This document shows, one piece after another, positions 35,051-43,374 of a stretch of DNA of 64,000 nt. The position numbers and the translations under genes are program-made. A model generated the notes under the pieces. It was not told the origin of the DNA, did not search any database, and was given only the letters and a program-made list of their open reading frames with translations. How positions within the stretch are numbered: position 1 is the first letter of the stretch; each line of letters starts with the position of its first letter. The stretch is from NCBI RefSeq assembly GCF_034120055.1, contig NZ_CP139368.1, positions 930,001 to 994,000 on the forward strand, read 5' to 3'. Source of the stretch: Microbacterium rhizosphaerae. Its GTDB lineage: Bacteria; Actinomycetota; Actinomycetes; Actinomycetales; Microbacteriaceae.

Positions 35051-36487
35051 CTACACCAGGTACTGCGAGAGGCCGCGCTTGAGGAAGCGGCCGTCGCCCT
35101 TGGCGCCGAGGTACGCGCCGCCGTCGACGATGACCTTGCCGCGCGACAGCACGGTGTCGACGTGACCGTCGATCTCGAAGCCCTCCCACGCGGAGTGGTC
35201 CATGTTCATGTGGTGGGCTTTGCCGAGCCCGATCGACGTGTGCCCCTCGGGGTCGTACACGACGATGTCGCCGTCGGCGCCCGGCTGGATCACGCCTTTC
35301 CTGCCGTACATGCCGAACATGCGGGCGGGGGTCGTGGACGTCAGCTCCACCCAGCGCTCGAGGGTGATACGCCCCGTCACGACCCCCTGGTACATCAGGT
35401 CCATCCGGTGCTCGATCGACCCGATGCCGTTCGGGATCGCGCGGAAGTCGCCGCGCCCGAGCTCCTTCTGATCCTTCATGCAGAACGGGCAGTGGTCGGT
35501 CGAGACCATCTGCAGGTCGTTCGTCCGCAGCGCCTGCCACATGTGGTCCTGGTGACCCTCGGCGCGCGAGCGCAGCGGGGTCGAGCACACCCACTTCGCG
35601 CCCTCGAACGAGCCCCATTCGTCGCTGGATGCGCCGAGCTGCTCCTCGAGCGACAGATAGAGGTACTGGGGACACGTCTCGCCGTACACGTTCTGCCCGC
35701 GATCGCGGGCCGCGGCCAGCTGCTCGACCGCCTGCTTCGCGCTCACGTGCACGACGTAGAGCGGGGCGCCGGTGAGGTGCGCGATCATGATCGCGCGGTG
35801 CGTCGCCTCCTCCTCCATCTCCCAGGCGCGCGCGATGCCGTGGAAGTACGGGTCGGTCTTCCCCTGCTCGACGAGCTGAGCCGCGAGCACGTCGATGACC
35901 GGCCCGTTCTCGGCGTGCATCATCGTCAGCATCCCGGTGTCGCGCGAGACCTGCATGGCCTTCAGCACCTGCGCGTCGTCGGAGTAGAAGACGCCCGGAT
36001 ACGCCATGAAGAGCTTGAAGCTCGTGATGCCCTCGTCGACGAGGCCCGGCATCGCGGCCAGGGCCTCCGCATCCACACCGCCGATGATCTGGTGGAACCC
36101 GTAGTCGATCGCGCAGTTCCCCGCGGCCTTCTCGCGCCAGGCGGCGAGCCCGTCCTGGACGCGCTCGCCGTACCGTTGGACGGCGAAGTCGACGATCGTC
36201 GTGGTGCCGCCCCAGGCTGCCGCGCGCGTGCCCGTCTCGAAGGTGTCGGACGCCTCGGTGCCGCCGAACGGCAGCTGCATGTGGGTGTGGGCGTCGATGC
36301 CGCCCGGGATCACGTACTTGCCGGTCGCGTCGATGACGGTGTCGACGGATGCGGCGAGGTCCGTGCCGAGCAGCTGCGAGCCCGGCGCGAGCACCGCGGC
36401 GATGGTCTCGCCGTCGACCAGGACGTCTGCGGGAGTGCTGCCGGTCGCCGATACGACGGTCCCGCCGGAGATGAGGGTGGTGGCCAT
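35051..36487 (-). CDS. hydA: Dihydropyrimidinase / D-hydantoinase
   Basis: 478 residues, cyclic amidohydrolase. Metal ligands H67 and H69 in GGIDAHTHMQLPFGG, the carbamylated lysine in ITSFKLFMAYPG, then MMHAENG, YVVHVSAKQA and STDHCPF. It opens dihydrouracil, dihydrothymine or hydantoins to N-carbamoyl amino acids in the cytoplasm, and its product is the substrate of the amidase encoded 17 bases upstream. GAGGAG precedes the ATG at 36487. No dihydropyrimidine dehydrogenase is in the window, so the natural substrate may be a hydantoin rather than uracil. Confidence 0.94.
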   Translation of the reverse strand: MATTLISGGTVVSATGSTPADVLVDGETIAAVLAPGSQLLGTDLAASVDTVIDATGKYVIPGGIDAHTHMQLPFGGTEASDTFETGTRAAAWGGTTTIVDFAVQRYGERVQDGLAAWREKAAGNCAIDYGFHQIIGGVDAEALAAMPGLVDEGITSFKLFMAYPGVFYSDDAQVLKAMQVSRDTGMLTMMHAENGPVIDVLAAQLVEQGKTDPYFHGIARAWEMEEEATHRAIMIAHLTGAPLYVVHVSAKQAVEQLAAARDRGQNVYGETCPQYLYLSLEEQLGASSDEWGSFEGAKWVCSTPLRSRAEGHQDHMWQALRTNDLQMVSTDHCPFCMKDQKELGRGDFRAIPNGIGSIEHRMDLMYQGVVTGRITLERWVELTSTTPARMFGMYGRKGVIQPGADGDIVVYDPEGHTSIGLGKAHHMNMDHSAWEGFEIDGHVDTVLSRGKVIVDGGAYLGAKGDGRFLKRGLSQYLV

Positions 36488-36504
36488 GGTGCTCCTCGAT
36501 CCGC

Positions 36505-37353
36505 TCAGGGTGCCGTGATGTCGCCGTAGGTGTCGGGCCGGCGATCGCGATAGAACTGCCAGTCGTCGCGCATCGCCTGCACGAGGTCGAGGTCGAGGTC
36601 GCGCACGAGCAGCTCCTCGTGCTCGCTCGAGCCGCGCTCGCCGACGAAGTTGCCCCGCGGGTCGATCACCTGGCTCGTGCCGTAGAAGTCGACGGCGAGG
36701 TCGCCGTACTCGTTGTCCTCGCGGCCGACCCGGTTGGGCTGCAGCACGAAGTACCCGTTCGCGACGGCGGCGCACGGCCCTTCGACCTCCCACAGCCGGT
36801 TCGAGAGACCGGGCTTGGTCGCATTGGGGTTGAAGACGATGTGCGCGCCGTTGAGGCCGAGCTCGCGCCATCCCTCGGGGAAGTGGCGGTCGTAGCAGAT
36901 GTACATCCCGACCTTGCCGATCGCGGTGTCCCACACGGGGTAGCCGAGGTTGCCGGGGCGGAAGTAGAACTTCTCCCAGAACCGGTCGAGGTTCGGCAGG
37001 TGGTTCTTGCGGTACTTGCCGAGGATCGTGCCGTCGGCATCCACCAGCACCGAAGTGTTGTAGTAGACGCCGGTCTGCGCCTCCTCGTAGATCGGCAGCA
37101 CCATGACCGTGCCGAGCTCCTTCGCGACCGCGGCGAAGCGCTGCACGATCGGGCCGTCGGCGGCCTCCGCGAACCGGTAGTACTTCTTGTCCTGTGTGAT
37201 GCCGAAGTAGGGCCCGTAGAAGAGCTCCTGGAAGCACACGACCTGGGCGCCCTGCGCGGCGGCATCCCGTGCGAATCCCTCGTGCTTGTCGAGCATGGAA
37301 TCCTTGTCGCCCGTCCACGTGGTCTGGCTGATCGCCGCTCGCACCGTCGTCAT
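36505..37353 (-). CDS. Carbon-nitrogen hydrolase, beta-ureidopropionase / N-carbamoyl amino acid amidase
   Basis: 282 residues, nitrilase superfamily. The catalytic triad is visible: Glu in VVCFQELFYGPYF, Lys in GKYRKNHLPN, Cys in GMYICYDRHFPEGWRELGL. EKFYFRPGNLGYPVWDT and the Glu of WEVEGPCAAVANGYF support the ureidopropionase/carbamylase branch. It removes the carbamoyl group from N-carbamoyl-beta-alanine or N-carbamoyl amino acids, releasing CO2 and ammonia. It leads the minus-strand operon with dihydropyrimidinase and the LLM oxidoreductase. The ATG at 37353 follows a GGGGATG ribosome site; the earlier in-frame start adds residues unlike the family. Confidence 0.92.
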   Translation of the reverse strand: MTTVRAAISQTTWTGDKDSMLDKHEGFARDAAAQGAQVVCFQELFYGPYFGITQDKKYYRFAEAADGPIVQRFAAVAKELGTVMVLPIYEEAQTGVYYNTSVLVDADGTILGKYRKNHLPNLDRFWEKFYFRPGNLGYPVWDTAIGKVGMYICYDRHFPEGWRELGLNGAHIVFNPNATKPGLSNRLWEVEGPCAAVANGYFVLQPNRVGREDNEYGDLAVDFYGTSQVIDPRGNFVGERGSSEHEELLVRDLDLDLVQAMRDDWQFYRDRRPDTYGDITAP

Positions 37354-37475
37354 CGCATCCCCGCTCTCGTCGTTTTGCCCGTGTCCGCACCGTAGAGCCT
37401 GCGAGCGAGGTCCGGCAAGGGGGATACATCGCCAGACGGATGCGGCCCGCATCCGCACTCGCGTAGCGTCGAGGC

Positions 37476-38627
37476 GTGATCCGTCAGCTCTCGACCCGCC
37501 AGCTCGTGACGGACATCATCGTCGCGGCGGTGTTCTTCCTGCTGACCGGGTTCGTCGGCATCGCGGGCTCGATCGTGACCTTCCACGCCATGGCCACCGT
37601 GCTCGTCGGGATGGTCATGGCGGGCGCCCTCGCCGTGCGCCGGCTCTCGCCGGGACTCGCCCTCGCGATCGCCTGGGGCGGAGCCTTCGTGCAGATGGGC
37701 GCGGGCCTGGACCCGATGGCGAGCAACGCGGCGATCCTCGGTGTGCTGTACGTGACCGCGGCCTACGGGACGCGGCTCGTCTTCTGGCTCGGCTTCGCCT
37801 CGGCCATCGTCGGCGCGTTCGTGATCACGGTGTACCTGTACCTGCTGCGCAACGCGTTCGGGCTCCAGATCAGCTGGCAGAACGTGACGCTCGCCGGGTT
37901 CATGTGGATCGCGGCATCCTTCGGCCTCCTGCTGTGCTGGACGATCGGCGCCCTCGTGCGCACCGCCCGTCGCGCCCGCGAGAACCGCGCGGCGCAGATG
38001 CGCGCCGAGAGCGAGGCGGCCTCGGAGCAGGAGCGCGTGCGCATCGCCCGCGACATGCACGACGTCGTGGCGCACTCGCTCGCCGTCGTCATCGCCCAGG
38101 CCGACGGCGCACGGTACGCGGCTGCGACCGATCCGACGGCGGCGACGGGCGCGCTGGAGACCATCTCGACGACGGCGCGCGCGGCGCTGGCCGACGTGCG
38201 ACTGCTGCTCACGCAGCTGCGGCATTCGCAGGGCGAGGGTCCGCAGCCGACGCTCGCCGACCTCGACGCGCTGTACGGGCAGGTGCGCGCCGCGGGGGTC
38301 GACCTTCGGGTCACCGTGGATCCGGCGCCGCTGGCCGACCCGCCCGCCGCGATCCAGCTCGCCGTCTACCGCATCCTGCAGGAGGCGCTCACGAACGCGC
38401 TGCGCCACGGCGGATCGCCCGTGGAGGTGAACCTGTCGTGGCACCCCGACCGGGTGGAGCTCGTCGTCCGCAACCGCCTGGGCGCCGGCGCCGAACCGGG
38501 ATCGGGGCACGGGGTCATCGGCATGCGCGAGCGGGCCCAGCTCGCGGGCGGTGCGCTGGAGGCCGGGGAGGATGCCGGGTCCTTCGTCGTCCGCGCCACC
38601 CTGCCGGCCCGGATCGTGGTCGCATGA
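37476..38627 (+). CDS. NarL-type sensor histidine kinase
   Basis: 383 residues. Four or five membrane segments (residues about 10-165) form a membrane-embedded sensor without a large outside domain. HisKA_3 follows with phosphorylated H195 in ARDMHDVVAHSLAV, then an HATPase domain (LAVYRILQEALTNALRHGG, GHGVIGMRERAQLAGG). Its partner is the response regulator that overlaps its stop by four bases. TAGCGT lies six bases before the GTG: predicted leaderless. The stimulus is unknown. Confidence 0.93.
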   Translation: MIRQLSTRQLVTDIIVAAVFFLLTGFVGIAGSIVTFHAMATVLVGMVMAGALAVRRLSPGLALAIAWGGAFVQMGAGLDPMASNAAILGVLYVTAAYGTRLVFWLGFASAIVGAFVITVYLYLLRNAFGLQISWQNVTLAGFMWIAASFGLLLCWTIGALVRTARRARENRAAQMRAESEAASEQERVRIARDMHDVVAHSLAVVIAQADGARYAAATDPTAATGALETISTTARAALADVRLLLTQLRHSQGEGPQPTLADLDALYGQVRAAGVDLRVTVDPAPLADPPAAIQLAVYRILQEALTNALRHGGSPVEVNLSWHPDRVELVVRNRLGAGAEPGSGHGVIGMRERAQLAGGALEAGEDAGSFVVRATLPARIVVA

Positions 38628-39262
38628 TCCGCGTCGCGCTCGTGGACGATCAGGCACTGTTCCGCGCCGGCGTGCGGATGCTCGTCGATTCCCAGCCCGA
38701 CCTCGAGGTCGTCGGCGAGGCGTCGGACGGATCCGAAGGCGTCGCGATCGTCCGTGCGACGCGGCCGGACGTCGTGCTCATGGACATCCGGATGCCCATC
38801 ATGGACGGGCTCGCGGCGACCGCCGAGCTGCTGCGAGACGCCGCGCCCCCGCGCGTCGTGATGCTGACGACGTTCGACCTCGACGAGGCGGCCGCGCGGG
38901 CGATCCGGGGAGGTGCGAGCGGGTTCCTCCTGAAGGACGCCGACCCGGAGTTCCTGCTCGCGGCCATCCGCACCGTGCACGCCGGCTCGGCGGTGATCGC
39001 GGCGTCGGCCACCCGCGACCTGTTCGCGCACTTCGCGGATCCTGTGCCCCGCGCCGTGCCCGAGGAGTACGCGGCCCTGACCGACCGCGAGCGGGAGATC
39101 TTCGCGCTCGCGGCGCGCGGCCTCAGCAACGCCGAGATCGCCGCGCGCGAGTTCCTCTCCGAGGCCACCGTGAAGACGCACATCAGCCGCATCCTCGCGA
39201 AGCTCGGCCTGCGCGATCGCGTGCAACTCGTCGTCTTCGCCTTCGAGCACGGCCTGACCTGA
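38624..39262 (+). CDS. NarL/LuxR-type response regulator
   Basis: 212 residues. Receiver domain residues 1-120 with acidic D8/D9, phosphoacceptor D54 in VVLMDIRMPIMDG, and K in GFLLKDADP; LuxR HTH from about 145 (LTDREREIFALAARGLSNAEIAAREFLSEATVKTHISRIL). It overlaps the kinase gene (ATGA), so the two form one unit. Likely targets are neighbouring or self promoters, but no site is obvious. Confidence 0.95.
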   Translation: MIRVALVDDQALFRAGVRMLVDSQPDLEVVGEASDGSEGVAIVRATRPDVVLMDIRMPIMDGLAATAELLRDAAPPRVVMLTTFDLDEAAARAIRGGASGFLLKDADPEFLLAAIRTVHAGSAVIAASATRDLFAHFADPVPRAVPEEYAALTDREREIFALAARGLSNAEIAAREFLSEATVKTHISRILAKLGLRDRVQLVVFAFEHGLT

Positions 39263-39270
39263 CGGGCGCC

Positions 39271-39356
39271 CTGCACAACTCCACGGATCTCAGCGCCGCG
39301 GCCCCGTCACGGGCGCCGACGGGGCTTCTCCATCCCGGATCCGTGGAGTTGTGCAG
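39271..39356. repeat. Nested inverted repeat between the response regulator and VOC genes
   Basis: The 19-base arm 39271-39289 (CTGCACAACTCCACGGATC) is perfectly complementary to 39338-39356. Inside it, GCCCCGTC (39301-39308) pairs with GACGGGGC (39318-39325). The element fills most of the 117-base gap and could terminate transcription from the two-component operon; its size and nesting look like a palindromic repeat element. Confidence 0.7.
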
Positions 39357-39379
39357 ACCGAATCGAGCAGAATCGGGGC

Positions 39380-39784
39380 ATGGAACTGCAGCTCAGCATG
39401 GTGGTCCTCGAGGTGGGCGACCTCGAGGCGTCGATCCGCTTCTACCGCAGGCTCGGCCTCGACCTCCCGGATCCGGACCCGAAGCGGCCGATGGTGATCC
39501 ACCGGATGGGAAGCGGTGTGAGCCTGCTCCTCATGAAGGGATTCGCGCCGGCCTACGACCCGGCGTGGACGCCGCCGTCGGGCGGCTACTCGCAGATGCT
39601 CGAGTTCTACGTCGGCGAGGATGCGGCCGTGGACAGCACCTTCGACGACCTCGTCGCCGCCGGCTATCACGGCCGGATGGCGCCCGCCCAGACCGTCGGC
39701 CCGTACGCCGCCATGGTGGACGACCCGGACGGCAACGTCATCCTGCTGACCTCCGACGAGGCGGGATCGTCTGAGGGATCCTGA
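39380..39784 (+). CDS. VOC (glyoxalase/bleomycin-resistance fold) protein
   Basis: 134 residues. The betaalphabetabetabeta repeats of the vicinal-oxygen-chelate fold are seen in LSMVVLEVGDLEASIRFYRRLGLDL and MLEFYVGEDAAVDSTFDDLVAAGY, ending in the usual MVDDPDGNVILLTS. It may be a small metalloenzyme or a binding protein; substrate unknown. CAGAAT six bases before the ATG is a weak -10-like box. It converges with the HxlR gene six bases away. Confidence 0.85.
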   Translation: MELQLSMVVLEVGDLEASIRFYRRLGLDLPDPDPKRPMVIHRMGSGVSLLLMKGFAPAYDPAWTPPSGGYSQMLEFYVGEDAAVDSTFDDLVAAGYHGRMAPAQTVGPYAAMVDDPDGNVILLTSDEAGSSEGS

Positions 39785-39790
39785 GTCCGC

Positions 39791-40264
39791 TCAGCCGGCG
39801 CGCGTGCCCCCGCGGCGGTTCGCGAGGTACTCGGCCGGCATTCCCGGTCCGATGCGCGCGGAGACCTCAGCAGCCGGCACCACGCCGTGCGCCTCGCACA
39901 CCGCGGCGGCATGCACGGCCTCACCGCACCCGTCGTGCGCGTAGAGGATCGGCGGATCGACGGGGGATGCCCACTCGTCGCCCCACTCGGTCAGGGCCAT
40001 GAGGGCGATGCCGAGCGCGCCGCCCTTCTCCGTCAGCACGTAGTCGGCGAAGCCTTGGCGCTGCATGATGCCGGCCTCGACGAACGACTCCAGCCGTGAT
40101 GTCAGGACGTTCGTGGCGATGCCGAGGTTGTGCTGGAAGTCCCCGAACCGCGTGACCCCGGCGAAGAGCGCGTCGCGGATGATGAGCAGGCTCCAGCGCT
40201 CGCCCACGACCTCGAGCGATCGTGCGATCGAGCACACCTGCGTGTCGTACGTCCGGCCGAGCAT
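39791..40264 (-). CDS. HxlR family transcription regulator
   Basis: 157 residues. Winged helix with the HxlR hallmarks CSIARSLEVVGERWSLLIIRDALFAGVTRFGDFQ and IATNVLTSRLESFVEAGIMQR. A short C-terminal part with two or three cysteines (DGCGEAVHAAAVCEAHG) could sense redox state or bind metal. TAACGT at 40276-40271 lies six bases before the ATG: predicted leaderless. Two CTTGC/GCAAG dyads occupy the gap to the divergent SRPBCC gene and are its likely operators. Confidence 0.92.
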   Translation of the reverse strand: MLGRTYDTQVCSIARSLEVVGERWSLLIIRDALFAGVTRFGDFQHNLGIATNVLTSRLESFVEAGIMQRQGFADYVLTEKGGALGIALMALTEWGDEWASPVDPPILYAHDGCGEAVHAAAVCEAHGVVPAAEVSARIGPGMPAEYLANRRGGTRAG

Positions 40265-40279
40265 GGTCCGACGTTACCA

Positions 40280-40294
40280 CTTGCGTCATGCAAG
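40280..40294. promoter_or_regulatory. Dyad 1 (CTTGC-N5-GCAAG), probable HxlR operator
   Basis: CTTGC GTCAT GCAAG is a perfect 5-5-5 inverted repeat just upstream of the TAACGT box of the HxlR gene. Confidence 0.65.
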
Positions 40295-40310
40295 CGACAG
40301 CGCTACCGTG

Positions 40311-40327
40311 ACTTGCATCACGCAAGT
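40311..40327. promoter_or_regulatory. Dyad 2 (ACTTGC-N5-GCAAGT), probable HxlR operator
   Basis: ACTTGC ATCAC GCAAGT is a perfect 6-5-6 inverted repeat whose centre is 32 bases (about three helical turns) from dyad 1. TACCGT at 40304-40309 just upstream may be the -10 box of the SRPBCC gene. Confidence 0.65.
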
Positions 40328-40331
40328 CACT

Positions 40332-40349
40332 GCATCCGTCGACGGATGC
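40332..40349. repeat. Perfect 18-base palindrome in the SRPBCC leader
   Basis: GCATCCGTC-GACGGATGC is fully self-complementary and overlaps the expected leader of the SRPBCC gene, 20 bases before its start. It contains the GCATCC/GGATGC hexamer common across the window. Confidence 0.6.
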
Positions 40350-40369
40350 CGACGCAAGGGAGCACGCAC

Positions 40370-40882
40370 ATGTCCGCGGACTACACGACCACCATCACCG
40401 TCGCCGCGACGCCGCAGCAGGCGTACGACGCGATCAGCGACGTCTCGGGCTGGTGGGGGCGCATCACCGGGCGCACGACCGCCGTCGGCGACGAGTTCGT
40501 CTACGTCGTGCCGGGCCTGCACTACTCCGGCTTCCGGGTCACCGAGCTGGAGCCCGGCCGTCGCATCGCGTGGCTCGTCACCGGGAGCCACGTCGACTTC
40601 GTCGACGACAAGCAGGAGTGGAACGGCACGACGGTGCGGTTCGGGATCGAGCCGACGGATGCCGGCACCGCCGTGACGTTCACCCACGAAGGGCTCACCC
40701 CGGAGGGCGAGTGCTACGGCGCTTGCTCGAACGCCTGGAGCATGTTCGTCAACGGCAGCCTCAAGACGTTCATCGAGACCGGCCAGGGCACGCCCTACCT
40801 GTTCGCCGGCGACGAGGCGCTCACCGGCGACGACCACGAGGAGCTGCACCGCCAGGTGCGCGAGTCGATCGCCGCCCGCTGA
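40370..40882 (+). CDS. SRPBCC (START-like/AHSA1) domain protein
   Basis: 170 residues. The helix-grip fold is suggested by TTTITVAATPQQAYDAISDVSGWWG, FRVTELEPGRRIAWLVTG, and NGTTVRFGIEPTDAGTAVTFTHEGL, with a C-terminal helix (CYGACSNAWSMFVNGSLKTFIETG). Such proteins bind hydrophobic ligands or act as stress-related chaperone cofactors. GGGAG lies nine bases before the ATG at 40370. It is divergent from, and probably repressed by, the HxlR regulator. Confidence 0.88.
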   Translation: MSADYTTTITVAATPQQAYDAISDVSGWWGRITGRTTAVGDEFVYVVPGLHYSGFRVTELEPGRRIAWLVTGSHVDFVDDKQEWNGTTVRFGIEPTDAGTAVTFTHEGLTPEGECYGACSNAWSMFVNGSLKTFIETGQGTPYLFAGDEALTGDDHEELHRQVRESIAAR

Positions 40883-40957
40883 CGTCATCCTTGCGATGTA
40901 CACGGATGCATCGCACGGCCGACGACGGCTGCGCAGCCGCTCCGTAGCGTCGGAGGC

Positions 40958-41791
40958 ATGGAGATCACGACCACCGACCTGGGCCTTGCGGCCCGGGTCC
41001 AGCAGCTGACGAAGACCTACGGCCGCGGCGACGGGGAGGTGCGCGCGCTCGACGGCGTCTCGGTGGGCGTGCGGCGCGGAGAGTTCACCGCGATCATGGG
41101 GCCTTCCGGATCGGGCAAGTCCACCCTGATGCACATCATGGCGGGGCTGGATGCGCCGACCCAGGGTCGCGCGTGGATCGGCGACACCGAGATCACGGGT
41201 CTCAGCGACCTGGACCTGACGCTGCTGCGCCGGCGTCGCGTCGGGTTCGTCTTCCAGTCCTTCAACCTCGTCCCGACGCTCGATGTCCTGGGCAACATCC
41301 GCCTGCCCATCGACCTCGACGGCCGGCGGCCGAGCGCGCTCGAGAAGGCTCGCATCGACGGGCTCGTCGAGACGCTCGGCCTCGGCGCGCGTCTCGGGCA
41401 CCGGCCGCACGAGCTCTCCGGCGGCCAGCAGCAGCGCGTGGCGATCGCCCGTGCGCTCGCCACCGCCCCCGACCTCGTGTTCGCCGACGAGCCCACCGGC
41501 AACCTCGACTCGCGCAGCGGCCGCGAGGTGCTGGCCCTCCTGGCAGCGGCCAGCCGCGACCACGGCCAGTCCATCGCCATGGTCACGCATGACCCGATCG
41601 CTGCGAGCCACGCCGACCGCGTGCTCTTCCTCGGCGACGGGCGCATCGTCGCCGACAAGCCGCGCCAGAGCGCCGAGGAGATCTCGGCCTACATGCTGGC
41701 GGCCGAGCTCGGCACGGCCCAGACGGCTGGGGGCGCGTCCACGACGGCGGTGCCGGCCGCCGCCGCGCCCACGACGGCGGTGCCGGCATGA
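40958..41791 (+). CDS. ABC transporter ATP-binding protein (MacB/LolD type)
   Basis: 277 residues. Walker A GPSGSGKS at residues 48-55, Q-loop in [13 protein letters not shown], signature LSGGQQQR, Walker [14 protein letters not shown], and switch histidine in VTHD. The [12 protein letters not shown] and GNLD motifs place it with the FtsE/LolD/MacB class that partners FtsX-like permeases. The last 20 residues are an Ala/Pro/Thr tail. TAGCGT lies seven bases before the ATG: predicted leaderless. It overlaps the permease gene by four bases (ATGA). Confidence 0.95.
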   Translation: MEITTTDLGLAARVQQLTKTYGRGDGEVRALDGVSVGVRRGEFTAIMGPSGSGKSTLMHIMAGLDAPTQGRAWIGDTEITGLSDLDLTLLRRRRVGFVFQSFNLVPTLDVLGNIRLPIDLDGRRPSALEKARIDGLVETLGLGARLGHRPHELSGGQQQRVAIARALATAPDLVFADEPTGNLDSRSGREVLALLAAASRDHGQSIAMVTHDPIAASHADRVLFLGDGRIVADKPRQSAEEISAYMLAAELGTAQTAGGASTTAVPAAAAPTTAVPA

Positions 41792-43233
41792 GCGGGACGG
41801 CGACGGCGGAAGCAGGCGCATCCCGCACCTCCTGGCTGCGCGATCGCGGCATGGGCGCGTCGATGCTCGTCACGGCGATCGCGACGGCCTTCGGTGCGGT
41901 GCTGATCTCGGCGACCGGCTTCATCGGCGCGATCCTGAAGTCCGATCCGGCGACGCGCGACAGCGGGACCGTGGCCTTCGTCCTGAGCTTCATCGTCTTC
42001 GTGCTCCTCGGCGTGGCGGTCTACGTCGCCGCGATCGTGACGGCGAACACCTTCGCGACGGTCATCGCGGGCCGCACGCGTCGCATCGCGCTGCTGCGCC
42101 TGATCGGTGCCACGGCTCGCTCGCAGCGGGCCGAGGTCGCCCGGCAGGGACTCGTCGTGGGTGCGATCGGCGCCCTCCTGGGACTCATCGGCGGAACGGC
42201 CGTCGCGGTCGTCGGGGTGGTCGTGGCCGAGCGCGTCTGGTCGCTCGACACCGTGCACTACGCCGTCGTCCAGCCGCTGCTCGTGGTGCCCGCGGTCATC
42301 GTCGTGCTCACGACGTGGGTGTCGGCGTGGGCGGGCTCCCGCCGCGTGCTGACCGTGACGCCGCTGCAGGCGCTCGGCGGCTCGGTCGAGGCATCCCATC
42401 GCGACCTCGCGCGCCGGCGGGGACGCAACGGCGTCGCGATCACCCTCATCGTCGTGGGGGCCGCGCTCCTGGCGGCGGGGATCGCGGTCGGGCTCGTCAG
42501 TCCGCTCGGCGTCATCGTCGCCTTCTTCGGCGGGGTGCTGTCGTTCACGGGTCTCGCGCTCGGGGCCACGCTGGTGATGCCGCCCGTGCTCCGGCTCGTG
42601 GGTCGCCTGTTCGGCGGCTCCGCCCCGGCGCGCCTGGCGGCCGAGAACGCGCTGCGCTACCCGGAGCGGTCGAGCCGCATGGCCATCGGAGTCGTCATCG
42701 GTGTGACGCTCGTCACGATGTTCGCGGTGGCCACGGAGTCGGTGAAGCGGGTGTTCGCGGCCGCGTTCGGGGGGACGCTGCCGGCACCGTTCGCGACCGT
42801 GATCGACACGTTCTCGGGCATCATGATGGGCCTGGTCGCGGTCTCGGCCGTGATCGCCGCGGTCGGACTCGTCAACCTGCTGACGCTCGGGGTGGTGCAG
42901 CGCCGGCGCGAGTTCGGGCTGCTGCGGGCCCTCGGGCTCTCGAACACGCAGGTGCGCCGCGTCGTGCTGCTGGAGGCCACGCACATCACGGTCGCCGCCG
43001 TGGCGACGGGCCTCGTGCTCGGCGTCTTCTACGGCTGGGCCGCGGCGCAGTCCCTCCTCGGCTCGGTGCACGCGCCGGGATCGACAGCCGCCGCAGGCAT
43101 CGTCTGGCCCGCCGTGCCGCTGTGGCCGGTCGTGGCGATCGTGGTCGCCACCGCCGTGCTCACGCTGGTCGCGGCCGTGACGCCGACGCGGCTCGCGACG
43201 CGCGTCTCGCCGGTGGCGGCTCTCGCCGAGTAG
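41788..43233 (+). CDS. FtsX-like ABC transporter permease
   Basis: 481 residues with about ten hydrophobic segments arranged as two FtsX units: N-terminal TFATVIAGRTRRIALLRLIGATARSQRAEV, and C-terminal LVNLLTLGVVQRRREFGLLRALGLSNTQVRRVVLLEA. It forms the membrane part of the transporter with the ATPase before it. In actinobacteria such pairs export lipoproteins, peptides or antibiotics; the substrate is unknown. There is no nearby regulator on the same strand. Confidence 0.93.
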   Translation: MSGTATAEAGASRTSWLRDRGMGASMLVTAIATAFGAVLISATGFIGAILKSDPATRDSGTVAFVLSFIVFVLLGVAVYVAAIVTANTFATVIAGRTRRIALLRLIGATARSQRAEVARQGLVVGAIGALLGLIGGTAVAVVGVVVAERVWSLDTVHYAVVQPLLVVPAVIVVLTTWVSAWAGSRRVLTVTPLQALGGSVEASHRDLARRRGRNGVAITLIVVGAALLAAGIAVGLVSPLGVIVAFFGGVLSFTGLALGATLVMPPVLRLVGRLFGGSAPARLAAENALRYPERSSRMAIGVVIGVTLVTMFAVATESVKRVFAAAFGGTLPAPFATVIDTFSGIMMGLVAVSAVIAAVGLVNLLTLGVVQRRREFGLLRALGLSNTQVRRVVLLEATHITVAAVATGLVLGVFYGWAAAQSLLGSVHAPGSTAAAGIVWPAVPLWPVVAIVVATAVLTLVAAVTPTRLATRVSPVAALAE

Positions 43234-43254
43234 CCGACCGCCCCCACGGGGCTT

Positions 43255-43291
43255 CGCGCCGGACCGGGCATCGGGAACCCGGTCCGGCGCG
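43255..43291 (+). terminator. Terminator hairpin after the ABC permease gene
   Basis: CGCGCCGGACCGGG (43255-43268) pairs perfectly with CCCGGTCCGGCGCG (43278-43291), a 14-bp stem with a nine-base loop, 22 bases after the stop. Confidence 0.8.
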
Positions 43292-43374
43292 CGGCCCTGT
43301 GCATCCTCCGACAGTGCGTCAGGCGTCCTTCCGGCGTCGACGGATGTGCGGCACGCTCGACGCAGGAGGTCCAC

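Noticed and set aside
34030..37353. Complete reductive pyrimidine pathway
   Set aside because: No dihydropyrimidine dehydrogenase is present in the window, so only the last two steps are supported.
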